From contig NZ_JACVEE010000005.1 in NCBI RefSeq assembly GCF_015355755.1, positions 62,001 to 126,000 of the forward strand: a stretch of 64,000 bases of DNA. The letters are read 5' to 3'. Below, piece after piece: positions 24,390 to 32,040 of the stretch. Both the position numbers and the translations under genes were made by a program. This DNA comes from Nocardia sp. XZ_19_385. GTDB taxonomy: Bacteria > Actinomycetota > Actinomycetes > Mycobacteriales > Mycobacteriaceae. Each line of letters begins with the position of its first letter. Within the stretch, counting starts at the first letter, position 1. The notes under the pieces are model-generated. The model did no database searches. It was not told where the DNA came from and saw only the letters and a list, made by a program, of their open reading frames with translations.

Positions 24390-25970
24390 ATGGACCAGTT
24401 GGTGCTGATGTTCACGCTGCTGTTCGCGACGATTCTGGCCGAGCCGCTGGCACGGCGGATCGGAGTCGCATCACCGGTCCTGATGACGCTGTTCGGGTGC
24501 GTGGTGGCGTTGATTCCGATGGCCCCGCGCATTCACCTCCCACCGCATCTGATTCTGCCGCTGGTGTTGCCGCCGCTGCTGTACGCGGCCGCGCGCCGGA
24601 CCTCCTGGCAGCAGTTCGCCGAGAACTGGGCGCCGATCGCGCTGCGGGCGGTCGGGTTGGTGGCGGCGACGGCCGTGGCGGTGGCCGCGGTGTTCCACCA
24701 TTGGTATCCGGGCGTGCCGATCGCGGCGGCGATCGCGCTGGGCGCGATTGTCGCGCCACCGGATCCGATCGCGGCGACCGCGCTGGCGAGCCGGTTGGGC
24801 TTGCCGCGCCGATTGGTCGTGGTGCTCGATGGGGAGGGGTTGTTCAACGACGCCACCGCCATCGTCATCTACAGCGTCGCCATCCAGGCGGTCGTGACCG
24901 GACACTTCTCCACCGCGCACGCGGCGGGCGAGTTCGTGGTCTCCGCGGTCGTCGCCGTGCTGGTCGGGCTGGTATTGGGCTGGGCTGGTACGAAATTGAC
25001 CGAGTATCTGGAGGAAGCGTCCTGGCAGGTTGCTCTCAGCCTGCTGCTGCCCTTCGCCGCCTATGGGTTCGCCGAGGCGTGGCAAGGGTCCGGGGTGCTC
25101 GCGGTGCTGGTGTGCGCGCTGTATCTGACCGACGCCGTCACCGATATCGGCGATCGCGACTACCGGCTGGTCGGGGATTCGTTCTGGGAGATCACCGAAA
25201 TGCTGCTGGCCGGTTTCGCTTTCGGCCTGATCGGCCTGGAGTTGGGCACGGTGCTGGAGGCCACCGGGCACGATTGGCCGCGGTTGCTCGGAGTCGCGGG
25301 CGCAGTGATCGCGGTGGTGGTCGTCCTGCGGCTGGTCTGGCTGATGGCCACCTGGGCGATCGGCCAGGGCTGGTGGCGGCGCCTCGACGCCGACGAGCCC
25401 TACACCTGGCGCGAAACCATCGTCACCTGGTGGGCGGGAATGCGTGGCGTCGCGAGTGTCGCTCTGGCGCTGGCCATTCCGCTGCTCACCGATGCCGGCG
25501 CGCAGTTCCCCGGACGCACCGAGATCCTGTTCACCGCCTTCGCGGTCGTGCTGTTCACCCTGTTGGTGCAAGGGCCGACGCTGCCGCTGGTGGTGCGGCT
25601 CACCGGCGTGCACGCCGACACCCGAGCGGAACGGGAACTCGAACGGGCGCTGTGGGAGCGGGTGATGCGCGCCCAGATGACCAAGCTGAAAGAGCTTGCC
25701 GCGAGCGAGAATCTGCCCGATGAACTCTACGAGGGCATGCGCGAGCAGTTCCGGCAGCGCATGGCGCGCGCCGACCCGCAGGCCGCCGACGAAGAGGACG
25801 CCCGGGCGCAGGCGATGCAGGACATGCAGGTGATGCGCAAGGTGCGCGAGGAGATCGTCGAGGCCGGCCGGCACGAGGCGCTGGCCGCGCGCCGGGAGCC
25901 GGGGATGCCGCCGGACGTGGTGGATCGGGTCACCCGCCGGCTGGATCTGGGCCGGGCAAAACCCGGCTAA
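24390..25970 (+). CDS. CPA1-family Na+/H+ antiporter
   Basis: A 526-residue protein with about twelve membrane helices followed by a charged cytoplasmic tail of roughly 130 residues rich in Glu, Arg and Met. 'GAIVAPPDPIAATA' and 'GEGLFNDATAIV' are the family motifs; the Asn-Asp pair in the second carries the ion-binding aspartate. 'GMRGVASVALALAIP' is the conserved late-helix motif. It exchanges cytoplasmic Na+ (or K+) for protons. The start ATG at 24390 precedes the first helix directly. The long tail probably senses pH or ions. Confidence 0.93.
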   Translation: MDQLVLMFTLLFATILAEPLARRIGVASPVLMTLFGCVVALIPMAPRIHLPPHLILPLVLPPLLYAAARRTSWQQFAENWAPIALRAVGLVAATAVAVAAVFHHWYPGVPIAAAIALGAIVAPPDPIAATALASRLGLPRRLVVVLDGEGLFNDATAIVIYSVAIQAVVTGHFSTAHAAGEFVVSAVVAVLVGLVLGWAGTKLTEYLEEASWQVALSLLLPFAAYGFAEAWQGSGVLAVLVCALYLTDAVTDIGDRDYRLVGDSFWEITEMLLAGFAFGLIGLELGTVLEATGHDWPRLLGVAGAVIAVVVVLRLVWLMATWAIGQGWWRRLDADEPYTWRETIVTWWAGMRGVASVALALAIPLLTDAGAQFPGRTEILFTAFAVVLFTLLVQGPTLPLVVRLTGVHADTRAERELERALWERVMRAQMTKLKELAASENLPDELYEGMREQFRQRMARADPQAADEEDARAQAMQDMQVMRKVREEIVEAGRHEALAARREPGMPPDVVDRVTRRLDLGRAKPG

Positions 25971-25995
25971 CAGAAAAACGGCTGGTCGAAACGTT

Positions 25996-26020
25996 GTTTG
26001 GGTTCGTATTTGCCGGGAAT
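25996..26020 (+). promoter_or_regulatory. SigmaF/SigmaB-like promoter
   Basis: GTTT at 25996-25999 and GGGAAT at 26015-26020 are 15 bp apart, close to the actinobacterial general-stress consensus GTTT-N14-17-GGGTAT. It lies 43 bp before the start of a run of small stress-type genes (26063-26877) ending in a strong terminator, which supports the reading. Confidence 0.5.
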
Positions 26021-26062
26021 AGCTTCCTGTGTAATGCACACTCCAGCGACCACGGGATTGTC

Positions 26063-26464
26063 ATGATCATTCTCATCGGGCTGCTCGTCCTGATCGCGGC
26101 GGTCATCGTCGGCGCCGCCGGTGTGGCGGCGAACAGCGGCGAATTCGACGCCTCGACAGGAAAATTCGAAGTATTCGATTACAGCTTCACGGCCTCGGCC
26201 GGTGAGCTGTTCCTCTACGGCATCGTTGTCGGGGCCGTCGGGATGCTCGGACTAGCTCTGCTGCTGGCCGGCGCCGTGCGGGCATCATCGCGCAGCCGGG
26301 CCACTCGCCGGGAACTGCGGCAGTCGCGCCGGGAAGTCGCGGCTGCTCAACGTGCCACCGAGCCGCAATCTGCGGCAACACCGCATACCGAGACGAAACC
26401 GGTGTGGAGCATGAACCGCTTCATGCCCAAGTCCCGCGGTTCGGTGGACGTCACAAAAGCCTGA
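26063..26464 (+). CDS. Small two-helix membrane protein
   Basis: A 133-residue protein with hydrophobic segments at about 1-22 and 51-75, a short exported loop between them and a basic cytoplasmic tail ('SSRSRATRRELRQSRRE'). Start ATG at 26063 is chosen because translation from earlier in-frame starts would add a polar stretch containing the promoter. I do not recognise a named family. It is first in a cluster with DUF6131 and CsbD-like genes behind a sigmaF/B-like promoter, so a general-stress envelope role is likely. Confidence 0.75.
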   Translation: MIILIGLLVLIAAVIVGAAGVAANSGEFDASTGKFEVFDYSFTASAGELFLYGIVVGAVGMLGLALLLAGAVRASSRSRATRRELRQSRREVAAAQRATEPQSAATPHTETKPVWSMNRFMPKSRGSVDVTKA

Positions 26465-26500
26465 CGATCAGCGTTCGATCGTCGAGAAAGGGAAAGAACC

Positions 26501-26656
26501 ATGATTGTTCTTGGACTGGTACTTCTGGTAGTCGGTTGGCTGCTCGGAATTCCACTGCTCACAACGGCAGGCATCATCGTGCTGATCATCGGCCTGGTGC
26601 TGCTGATCGCAGGCTCGGTCGGCCGTCCGGTCGGCGGGCGCCGACACTATTACTAA
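26501..26656 (+). CDS. DUF6131-type small membrane protein
   Basis: A 51-residue protein that is almost entirely two hydrophobic helices joined by a short turn and ends 'GSVGRPVGGRRHYY', the characteristic tail of the DUF6131 family in mycolate actinobacteria. The ATG has a GGGAAAG ribosome-binding site. It sits between the two-helix membrane protein and the CsbD-like gene in an apparent stress operon. Molecular function is unknown; small size and composition suggest a membrane-integrity or accessory peptide. Confidence 0.8.
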   Translation: MIVLGLVLLVVGWLLGIPLLTTAGIIVLIIGLVLLIAGSVGRPVGGRRHYY

Positions 26657-26667
26657 AAGGTTGCGCG

Positions 26668-26877
26668 ATGTCAGGGTTTAACGACCGTCCCCCGGGCTCC
26701 GGCCCGCGACGGGAAAACCGGTTCCAGCATCAAATCCAGGCGACCACAGGCAAAGTCAAGAAATTCCTCGGACAGGCGACGAGCAATCGCCGCCTCGAGG
26801 CGGAGGGGCGCCGAGATCAGTCCCGCGGCAACCTCAAGCGTGCCGTGGACAAACTGAGGGATGCCTTCAAACGCTGA
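26668..26877 (+). CDS. CsbD-family stress protein
   Basis: A 69-residue very hydrophilic protein. 'GKVKKFLGQATSNRRLEAEG' and 'GNLKRAVDKLRDAF' give the two-helix CsbD-like pattern. CsbD proteins are induced by general-stress sigma factors in many bacteria, in line with the promoter seen upstream of this cluster. It begins 11 bp after the DUF6131 gene and is followed by a strong stem-loop terminator. Confidence 0.88.
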   Translation: MSGFNDRPPGSGPRRENRFQHQIQATTGKVKKFLGQATSNRRLEAEGRRDQSRGNLKRAVDKLRDAFKR

Positions 26878-26889
26878 CCTGGTCGGAAA

Positions 26890-26928
26890 GATGCCGGCCG
26901 ACGGGCACCGGGCCCGTCGGCCGGCATC
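26890..26928. terminator. Strong stem-loop terminator
   Basis: Perfect 16-bp inverted repeat (26890-26905 with 26913-26928) with a 7-nt loop, 12 bp after the csbD-like stop. No T-run follows, which is common for actinobacterial terminators. Confidence 0.8.
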
Positions 26929-27011
26929 GGCGTGCGCGGGGTGGCCGAGAATGACGTACGCTGAACGTTGCTGTGGCCTGCTTCACACTTCGGAAGAAGG
27001 GTTGACGCAAC

Positions 27012-27554
27012 ATGAGCAAGACAGTCGCCAACGACGCCGCGATGAGCAGAATCCGCGTCCGGTTCGACCTTCTCGACACAGATGGCAACGGTGTTCTCGG
27101 GGAATCAGACTTTCGTTCCTTGGCCGACCGCATCATCACCGGCCTGGCGGAACCGGCGGGTTCCCCGCGCGCTCAGGCGGTGCTGGCGTCGCACCTGGGG
27201 TACTGGCAGGGGCTGCTCGCGCACGCCGACGCCAATAACGATGGAGTGGTGAGTTTCGAAGAGTATGCCGACTCGGTCCGGGACCCCGAGGCCTATGCGA
27301 GCTACCTCCGGCCGTATGCGGAGTCGGTGGCCGCGATCTGCGATCGCGATGGCGATGGCATGGTCGATCGTGCCGAGTACCTGAACTACATGCGGCTCGT
27401 CGGGTTCGATGCCGAGAAGTCGGCGGCGATGTTCGACACCCTGGATCACACGGGCAGCGGTGAGATTTCAGCTGCTTTGTGGGCCGAGGTCATCGGGCGG
27501 TTCTACACCAGCCCCGCCGCGGACCCGGTAGCCGACCTGCTCGCGAACGCTTGA
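27012..27554 (+). CDS. EF-hand calcium-binding protein (calerythrin-like)
   Basis: A 180-residue soluble protein with four EF-hand loops at residues 22-33, 73-84, 111-122 and 145-156. The first three have the standard acidic spacing, for example 'DTDGNGVLGESD' and 'DRDGDGMVDRAE'; the fourth ('DHTGSGEISAAL') lacks the twelfth-position Glu/Asp and is probably weak. Size and layout match calerythrin-type sarcoplasmic-like proteins of actinobacteria. Its stop overlaps the TTG start of the HPPD-family gene, so the two are translationally coupled, an unusual pairing of a calcium sensor or buffer with an aromatic dioxygenase. Confidence 0.92.
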   Translation: MSKTVANDAAMSRIRVRFDLLDTDGNGVLGESDFRSLADRIITGLAEPAGSPRAQAVLASHLGYWQGLLAHADANNDGVVSFEEYADSVRDPEAYASYLRPYAESVAAICDRDGDGMVDRAEYLNYMRLVGFDAEKSAAMFDTLDHTGSGEISAALWAEVIGRFYTSPAADPVADLLANA

Positions 27555-28690
27555 CCGCCGCGACCGATACTGCCACCGCGATCACGACGTCGGACCAGCC
27601 GTTCACGGTCAGCGGTTTCGACGCGATCGTGTTCGCGGTGGGCAATGCCTGGCAGTCCGCGCACTTCTTCGCCAGCGCCTTCGGAATGTCGGTGGTCGCC
27701 TACCGTGGCCCGCAGACCGGCAGCCCGGACGAGTGCTCATATGTGTTGCGGTCCAACGCGGTTCGCTTCGTGGTCACCGGCCCCACCCGGGCCGGCACCG
27801 AACTCGGTGAGCACATCCACGAGCACGGTGACGGTGTGGTCGATGTCGGGCTGGAGGTGTCCGATGTCGGTGCTGCCTACGAACACGCGATAGCCCAGGG
27901 CGCCCACGGTTTGGTCGAACCGCACCAGGTCGGTGACGGGGACGGCACGGTCATGCTGGCGACGATCGCGGCCTATGGGCGGGTGCGCGACACTTTCGTC
28001 GATCGGACCCGCTATCGGGGCCTGCACCTGCCCGGATACCTGCCGAGATCGATCACGGTGGCCGGTTCCGGGGCCGGATACTTCCACACCGTCGACCACT
28101 GTGTGGCCGCGGTCGAAGCCGGCCGAATGGACGAGTGGGTGGATTTCTACCGGCGGGTGCTGGGCTTCGGAACCATGGCGGAATTCGTCGACGGGGAGAT
28201 CTCGACGAAGTATTCGGCGCTGCGCTCCCGGGTTGTCGCCGATCCGCGGCGGCAAGTGAAGATCCCCGTCGTCGAGCCCGCGAAATCCGAACGCGACAGT
28301 CAAGTCGACGAGTTTCTGCGCTTCTACGGCAGCCCCGGCGTCCAGCATATTGCGTTGGCCACCAACGACATTCTGGGTGCGATCAACGGTATGCGAGCCT
28401 CCGGTGTGGAATTTCTGCCGACTCCGCCCGCGTACTACGCGGACCCCGGACTGCGCGACCGCATGGGGCCGATCACCACACCGATCGCGGTGCTCGAAGA
28501 GCATGGCGCACTGGTCGATCGCGACGACCACGGCCACTTGCTTCAGATCCTGACCCGCCCCGTGCAAGACCGGCCGACGGGGTTCTTCGAACTCATCGAG
28601 CGGCACGGCTCGCAAGGTTTCGGTGTCGGCAATTTCGCCGCCCTGTTCCAGGCGATCGAACATGAGCAGGACCTGCGCGGCAATCTCTGA
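27551..28690 (+). CDS. 4-hydroxyphenylpyruvate dioxygenase / hydroxymandelate synthase family enzyme
   Basis: A 379-residue Fe(II) enzyme of the HPPD/HmaS family. Metal ligands are His183 ('TVDHCV'), His266 ('VQHIAL') and Glu347 ('GFFELIER'); the C-terminal 'GFGVGNFAALFQAIE' gate helix is typical. Two pocket positions differ from usual HPPD: the Phe of 'LLQIFT' is Leu334, and the Asn of 'NEP' is Val241. Change of that Phe to a branched aliphatic residue is known to shift HPPD toward mandelate formation, so HmaS-like or altered activity is possible. The TTG at 27551 overlaps the EF-hand stop. No glycopeptide or homogentisate genes are nearby. Confidence 0.88.
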   Translation: MTAATDTATAITTSDQPFTVSGFDAIVFAVGNAWQSAHFFASAFGMSVVAYRGPQTGSPDECSYVLRSNAVRFVVTGPTRAGTELGEHIHEHGDGVVDVGLEVSDVGAAYEHAIAQGAHGLVEPHQVGDGDGTVMLATIAAYGRVRDTFVDRTRYRGLHLPGYLPRSITVAGSGAGYFHTVDHCVAAVEAGRMDEWVDFYRRVLGFGTMAEFVDGEISTKYSALRSRVVADPRRQVKIPVVEPAKSERDSQVDEFLRFYGSPGVQHIALATNDILGAINGMRASGVEFLPTPPAYYADPGLRDRMGPITTPIAVLEEHGALVDRDDHGHLLQILTRPVQDRPTGFFELIERHGSQGFGVGNFAALFQAIEHEQDLRGNL

Positions 28691-28724
28691 CCGGATGCGG
28701 CACTGCCCTAGGTGGCTCGCGCGA

Positions 28725-29402
28725 CTACAGGACCGGGTCGGTCTGCGGGAGAGCAGCCGGTGGGGTGGGTGGGGTGGACCGGGTGAGTAGTTCGAGGACG
28801 GTGGCGTCGGTGACGTCGTCGAAACGCTGATACCACTGGGCGATGGAGTGGAACAGGGCCGGAGTTTCCAGGCAGACGACGTTGTCGGCGGCGCGGCTGA
28901 GGCTGCGGATGGCGCGCGGGGAGCCGACGGGGACGGCGAGGACGACGCGATCGGCGCCGCGGGAGCGGGCTACCTCGATCGCGGCGCGGGCGGTGGCGCC
29001 GGTGGCTACGCCGTCGTCGACGATAACGGCGGTTTTGCCGTCCAAGCGGGCCGGGGTGCGCTCGCCCCGGTAGCGCAGGATGCTGCGGGACAGGGTGTTA
29101 CGGGCTTCGCGTTCCACGCGCAGGCGTTCCGGGTCGGAAACGAAGGCGCGCAACAGGATCGGTTCGTCGATGACCTTCACCTCGTGGGCGCCGATCGCGC
29201 CGAATACCAGGCCGGGCTGGAACGGCACTCGAAGTTTGCGCACCACTTCGACTTCCATCGGCACACCCAGGGCGGTAGCCACCTCGTAGGCCACCGGTAC
29301 ACCGCCGCGCGGGACGGCCAGCACCACTACATCGGGACCGCGGAATCCTCGTAGCCGCTCGACAAGTCGCCGTCCGGCGTCACGGCGATCGTGGAATGGC
29401 AT
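28725..29402 (-). CDS. Phosphoribosyltransferase-family protein (copy 1)
   Basis: A 225-residue type I PRTase-fold protein. 'VVVLAVPRGGVPVAYEVA' is the opening strand-loop and 'AVIVDDGVATGATARAA' the PRPP-binding motif. The family (often fused to or next to erythromycin-esterase or dienelactone-hydrolase genes in actinobacteria) has no established substrate. It is paralogous to the next gene upstream at 29529-30236, sharing 'DRRDAGRRLVERLR' at the N-terminus and most motifs. A 23-nt block 36 bp before its start is repeated at the same distance before the paralogue. Confidence 0.88.
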   Translation of the reverse strand: MPFHDRRDAGRRLVERLRGFRGPDVVVLAVPRGGVPVAYEVATALGVPMEVEVVRKLRVPFQPGLVFGAIGAHEVKVIDEPILLRAFVSDPERLRVEREARNTLSRSILRYRGERTPARLDGKTAVIVDDGVATGATARAAIEVARSRGADRVVLAVPVGSPRAIRSLSRAADNVVCLETPALFHSIAQWYQRFDDVTDATVLELLTRSTPPTPPAALPQTDPVL

Positions 29403-29437
29403 CTACGGGACCTCCTGAGTCAATTGCGCCACGGGTC

Positions 29438-29460
29438 GAGCCGCGCTGCTGGACTCGGAG
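29438..29460 (-). promoter_or_regulatory. Conserved leader block before PRTase copy 1
   Basis: This 23-nt block matches the one at 30272-30294 at 21 of 23 positions and lies the same 35 nt before the start codon. It can fold as a hairpin with GAGTC/GGCTC arms. See the corresponding finding. Confidence 0.6.
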
Positions 29461-29528
29461 AATGTTTGTAGCTTACGCCCGAACAGATCGGCCCGCGAGC
29501 GCCGGTCAGGGCATCAGGCACCGCGCCC

Positions 29529-30236
29529 TCATCGCACGCGGTGCCGGCCGGACCGGGATTCGCCCGGCGGCCCGGTATCGATCCTGCGTGTCTGTAACCA
29601 GCGGTTGTTCGCCCGATCGAGCAGGTCCACGACCTGATCGTCGGCGACCTCGTCGAAATCCCCGTACCACTGGCCGATGGAGTGGAACAGCTCCGGTGTC
29701 TCGAGGCAGACCACATTGTCGACCAACCCGGACAGATGCCGGATCGGCCGGCACGAGCCGACCGGCACCGCGTAGACGATGCGGACCGCGCCCCGCTCCC
29801 GGGCGCTCGCGCACGCGGCCTGCGCGGTGGCGCCGGTGGTGACGCCGTCGTCGACGATCACGGCGGTCTTGCCCGCCAAACCGATCCGGTCACGCCCTTT
29901 GCGGTAGGCAAGTACCTTGCGCGCCAGCTCTTCTCGCTCCGCCCGCAGCACCCGCTGGCCCTCTTTCTCGGAAACGAAGGCACGGACCAGGGGCTCGTCG
30001 TCGATGATGCGCACCTGATCCTCGCCGATGGCCCCGAAGATCAGCGGCGCCTGAAACGGCACTCCCAGTTTGCGCACGACCGCGACATCCAGCGGTACGC
30101 GCAGCGCGGTCGCCACCTCGTAGGCGACCTCGACTCCGCCGCACGGCACTGCGAGCACGACCACGTCGTCCCCGCGGAACGCGCGCAGGCGTTCCACGAG
30201 GCGTCGGCCCGCGTCGCGGCGGTCGAGAAAGGGCAT
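29529..30236 (-). CDS. Phosphoribosyltransferase-family protein (copy 2)
   Basis: A 235-residue paralogue of the gene at 28725-29402 with the same layout: 'VVVLAVPCGGVEVAYEVA' near the N-terminus and the PRPP motif 'AVIVDDGVTTGATAQAA'. The ATG at 30236 has a GGAGGACA ribosome-binding site. The two copies are separated by 126 bp and each has its own leader, so they were duplicated with their control region. Substrate is unknown; a nucleobase-salvage reaction cannot be assumed because the specificity hood differs from known PRTases. Confidence 0.88.
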   Translation of the reverse strand: MPFLDRRDAGRRLVERLRAFRGDDVVVLAVPCGGVEVAYEVATALRVPLDVAVVRKLGVPFQAPLIFGAIGEDQVRIIDDEPLVRAFVSEKEGQRVLRAEREELARKVLAYRKGRDRIGLAGKTAVIVDDGVTTGATAQAACASARERGAVRIVYAVPVGSCRPIRHLSGLVDNVVCLETPELFHSIGQWYGDFDEVADDQVVDLLDRANNRWLQTRRIDTGPPGESRSGRHRVR

Positions 30237-30271
30237 GGGTGTCCTCCAGAGTCGTTGGTGATCACGATGGT

Positions 30272-30294
30272 GAGCCGCGCTTCGGGACTCGGAG
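30272..30294 (-). promoter_or_regulatory. Conserved leader block before PRTase copy 2
   Basis: Partner of the block at 29438-29460 (21 of 23 nt identical, same distance to the start codon). A TAGAAT -10-like hexamer occurs just upstream on the minus strand, which would put the block at the transcript's 5' end. Confidence 0.6.
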
Positions 30295-30309
30295 AGGACT
30301 CGAATTCTA

Positions 30310-30319
30310 ACCACGTGGT
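30310..30319. promoter_or_regulatory. ACCACGTGGT palindrome upstream of PRTase copy 2
   Basis: A perfect 10-bp palindrome with a CACGTG core, about 74 bp before the PRTase copy 2 start and 26 bp after the end of the ANTAR gene. Plausible operator; no counterpart is visible before copy 1. Confidence 0.35.
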
Positions 30320-30344
30320 CAGCCGATCAGGGAGGTAAACCGCA

Positions 30345-31118
30345 CTATTGTCCGATGCCTTCGCCGAAGTGCGGTTGGCCCTCGGGTTCGGCGCCCGTGA
30401 CGGTACGGATGATGCCGCGCGCGATCTCGGCCAATTTGACGTTGCGATTCTGCGAGGCGTTGCGCAGGATCTCGAACGCCTGCGCCCGGGTGCAGCCGCG
30501 CTGGCCCATAACGATGCCGAGAGCTTGATCGATCAGGGATCTGGACGCGAGGGCGGCGCGCAACTGCGCGGTGCGGTCGTTTTGGCGGGCCACCGCCAGC
30601 GCCGTCGTCAGCAGCACGCTGGTGTGCTCGCCGGTCAGGCGGATTGCCCAGCGGGTCTGTTCGTCGAAACCGTTCGGGGTGGTCGCGTACAGGTTGAGCG
30701 CGCCGATCGGTGTGCCGTTGGCGAGCAGCGGCTGCGAGTAGATGGAGCGAATCCCGTGCGCCATCACCCGCGCCGGATAGTCGCCCCAGCGTCGCTCCTG
30801 CGCGACATCGGGCACCAGCACCGGTTCCGCGCTGTTCATCGCCTCCAGGCATGGGCCGCTCTGCTGCTGGAATTGGATCTCGTCTACCCGGGATGCCTCG
30901 GCGCCGGTCGCGCCGACCGTCACGGTGTCACCGGCGCGTCTGATGGAGACTCCGGCCATCGGTTTGCCGGGCAGCATCTTGGATGCGACGGCGGCCAGAT
31001 CCCGTAGTGAGGACTCGATATCGCGGGTGGACAGCAGCAGTGCCGTCAGTTCCGACATTCCTGAGACGAGTTCGTAAGCGGTGCTCTCATCGTCTCGTTC
31101 TCTCAGTTCCTCCGACAT
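30345..31118 (-). CDS. GAF and ANTAR domain RNA-binding regulator
   Basis: A 257-residue cytoplasmic protein. The GAF sensor domain spans about 25-170 ('QFQQQSGPCLEAMNSAEPV'), and the ANTAR domain about 180-240 ('LRAALASRSLIDQALGIVM' then 'RAQAFEILRNASQNRN'). ANTAR proteins act as antiterminators that bind paired hexaloop hairpins in nascent RNA. The GAF domain would supply the signal. It lies upstream of, and on the same strand as, the two PRTase genes (108-bp gap), whose leaders share a conserved block and may be targets. Confidence 0.93.
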   Translation of the reverse strand: MSEELRERDDESTAYELVSGMSELTALLLSTRDIESSLRDLAAVASKMLPGKPMAGVSIRRAGDTVTVGATGAEASRVDEIQFQQQSGPCLEAMNSAEPVLVPDVAQERRWGDYPARVMAHGIRSIYSQPLLANGTPIGALNLYATTPNGFDEQTRWAIRLTGEHTSVLLTTALAVARQNDRTAQLRAALASRSLIDQALGIVMGQRGCTRAQAFEILRNASQNRNVKLAEIARGIIRTVTGAEPEGQPHFGEGIGQ

Positions 31119-31287
31119 GGCTCATCACCTCCGGCGGCTATGGGTGCGTCACCGGTTCGCCGCCACCGCTCGATATCTCCGGCGTGGCGGCCCGGCGCCA
31201 CGGGGCTCCCAACCCGGTGCTGGGTCGTAGCGGTGGTCTCGAACTCGATTGACGGGTACCCGCTCGCCGGCGACGGAAACGGTGCCG

Positions 31288-32010
31288 TCAGATTCCGGAA
31301 AGTCCTGCCAGTTGCCCGATTCCGTAGGTCACGGCCATGGCCAGCGCGCCACCGGCGACTACTCGCAGCACCGCCCGGTTGCGGTCGCTGCCGCCTAGCC
31401 GGGCGCTCACCGAACCGGTCAGAGCCAAGGCGATCAGCACCGCGACGAAGGTCACCGGAATGCGTAAATGCACCGGGGGCAGCAGAATCGCCAGTAGCGG
31501 CAGCAGTGCGCCGAGCGTGAACGACACCGCCGAGGACGCCGCCGCCTGCCAGGGATTGGTGAGAGCCTCTGGGTCCAAACCCAATTCGGCTTCCGCGTGC
31601 GCGGTGAACGCGTCGTGCGCGGTGAGTTCCGCGGCGACCTTGCGCGCGGTCTCGGGGGTCAGGCCCTTGGCCGCGTAGATGCCCGCCAGTTCCTCGAGCT
31701 CGGTCTCGGGCTCCTCTTCGATCTCGCGGGCTTCCTTGGCGAGCAGGGCGCGTTCGGAATCGCGCTGGGTGCTGACGGAGACGTACTCGCCGACCGCCAT
31801 GGAGATCGCCCCCGCGCTGAGTCCGGCGACGCCGGCGGTGAGGATCGCCGAGGTAGTGGTGGTCGCCGCGGCTACGCCGACCACCAGACCGGCGGTGGAG
31901 ACGATGCCGTCGTTCGCGCCGAGGACGCCCGCGCGCAGCCAGTTCAGCCGCGACGACAGCCCTTCGGCGTGCGGCTCGTGCGGGTGCGGTTCGTTCGTCG
32001 GCTGAGCCAT
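31288..32010 (-). CDS. VIT1/CCC1-family iron/manganese transporter
   Basis: A 240-residue membrane protein. Helix 1 contains 'GVLGANDGIVSTAGLVVGVA', the family signature, followed by 'VGEYVSVSTQRDSE' and a cytoplasmic acidic metal-binding domain ('EIEEEPETELEELAGIYAAKG') between helices 2 and 3; five helices in total. VIT/CCC1 proteins export Fe2+ or Mn2+ from the cytoplasm in exchange for protons. ATG start at 32010. No iron box or metal regulator is evident next to it. Confidence 0.93.
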   Translation of the reverse strand: MAQPTNEPHPHEPHAEGLSSRLNWLRAGVLGANDGIVSTAGLVVGVAAATTTTSAILTAGVAGLSAGAISMAVGEYVSVSTQRDSERALLAKEAREIEEEPETELEELAGIYAAKGLTPETARKVAAELTAHDAFTAHAEAELGLDPEALTNPWQAAASSAVSFTLGALLPLLAILLPPVHLRIPVTFVAVLIALALTGSVSARLGGSDRNRAVLRVVAGGALAMAVTYGIGQLAGLSGI

Positions 32011-32040
32011 ACTCCGGACACTATCCGCTCACCTCGCCTC

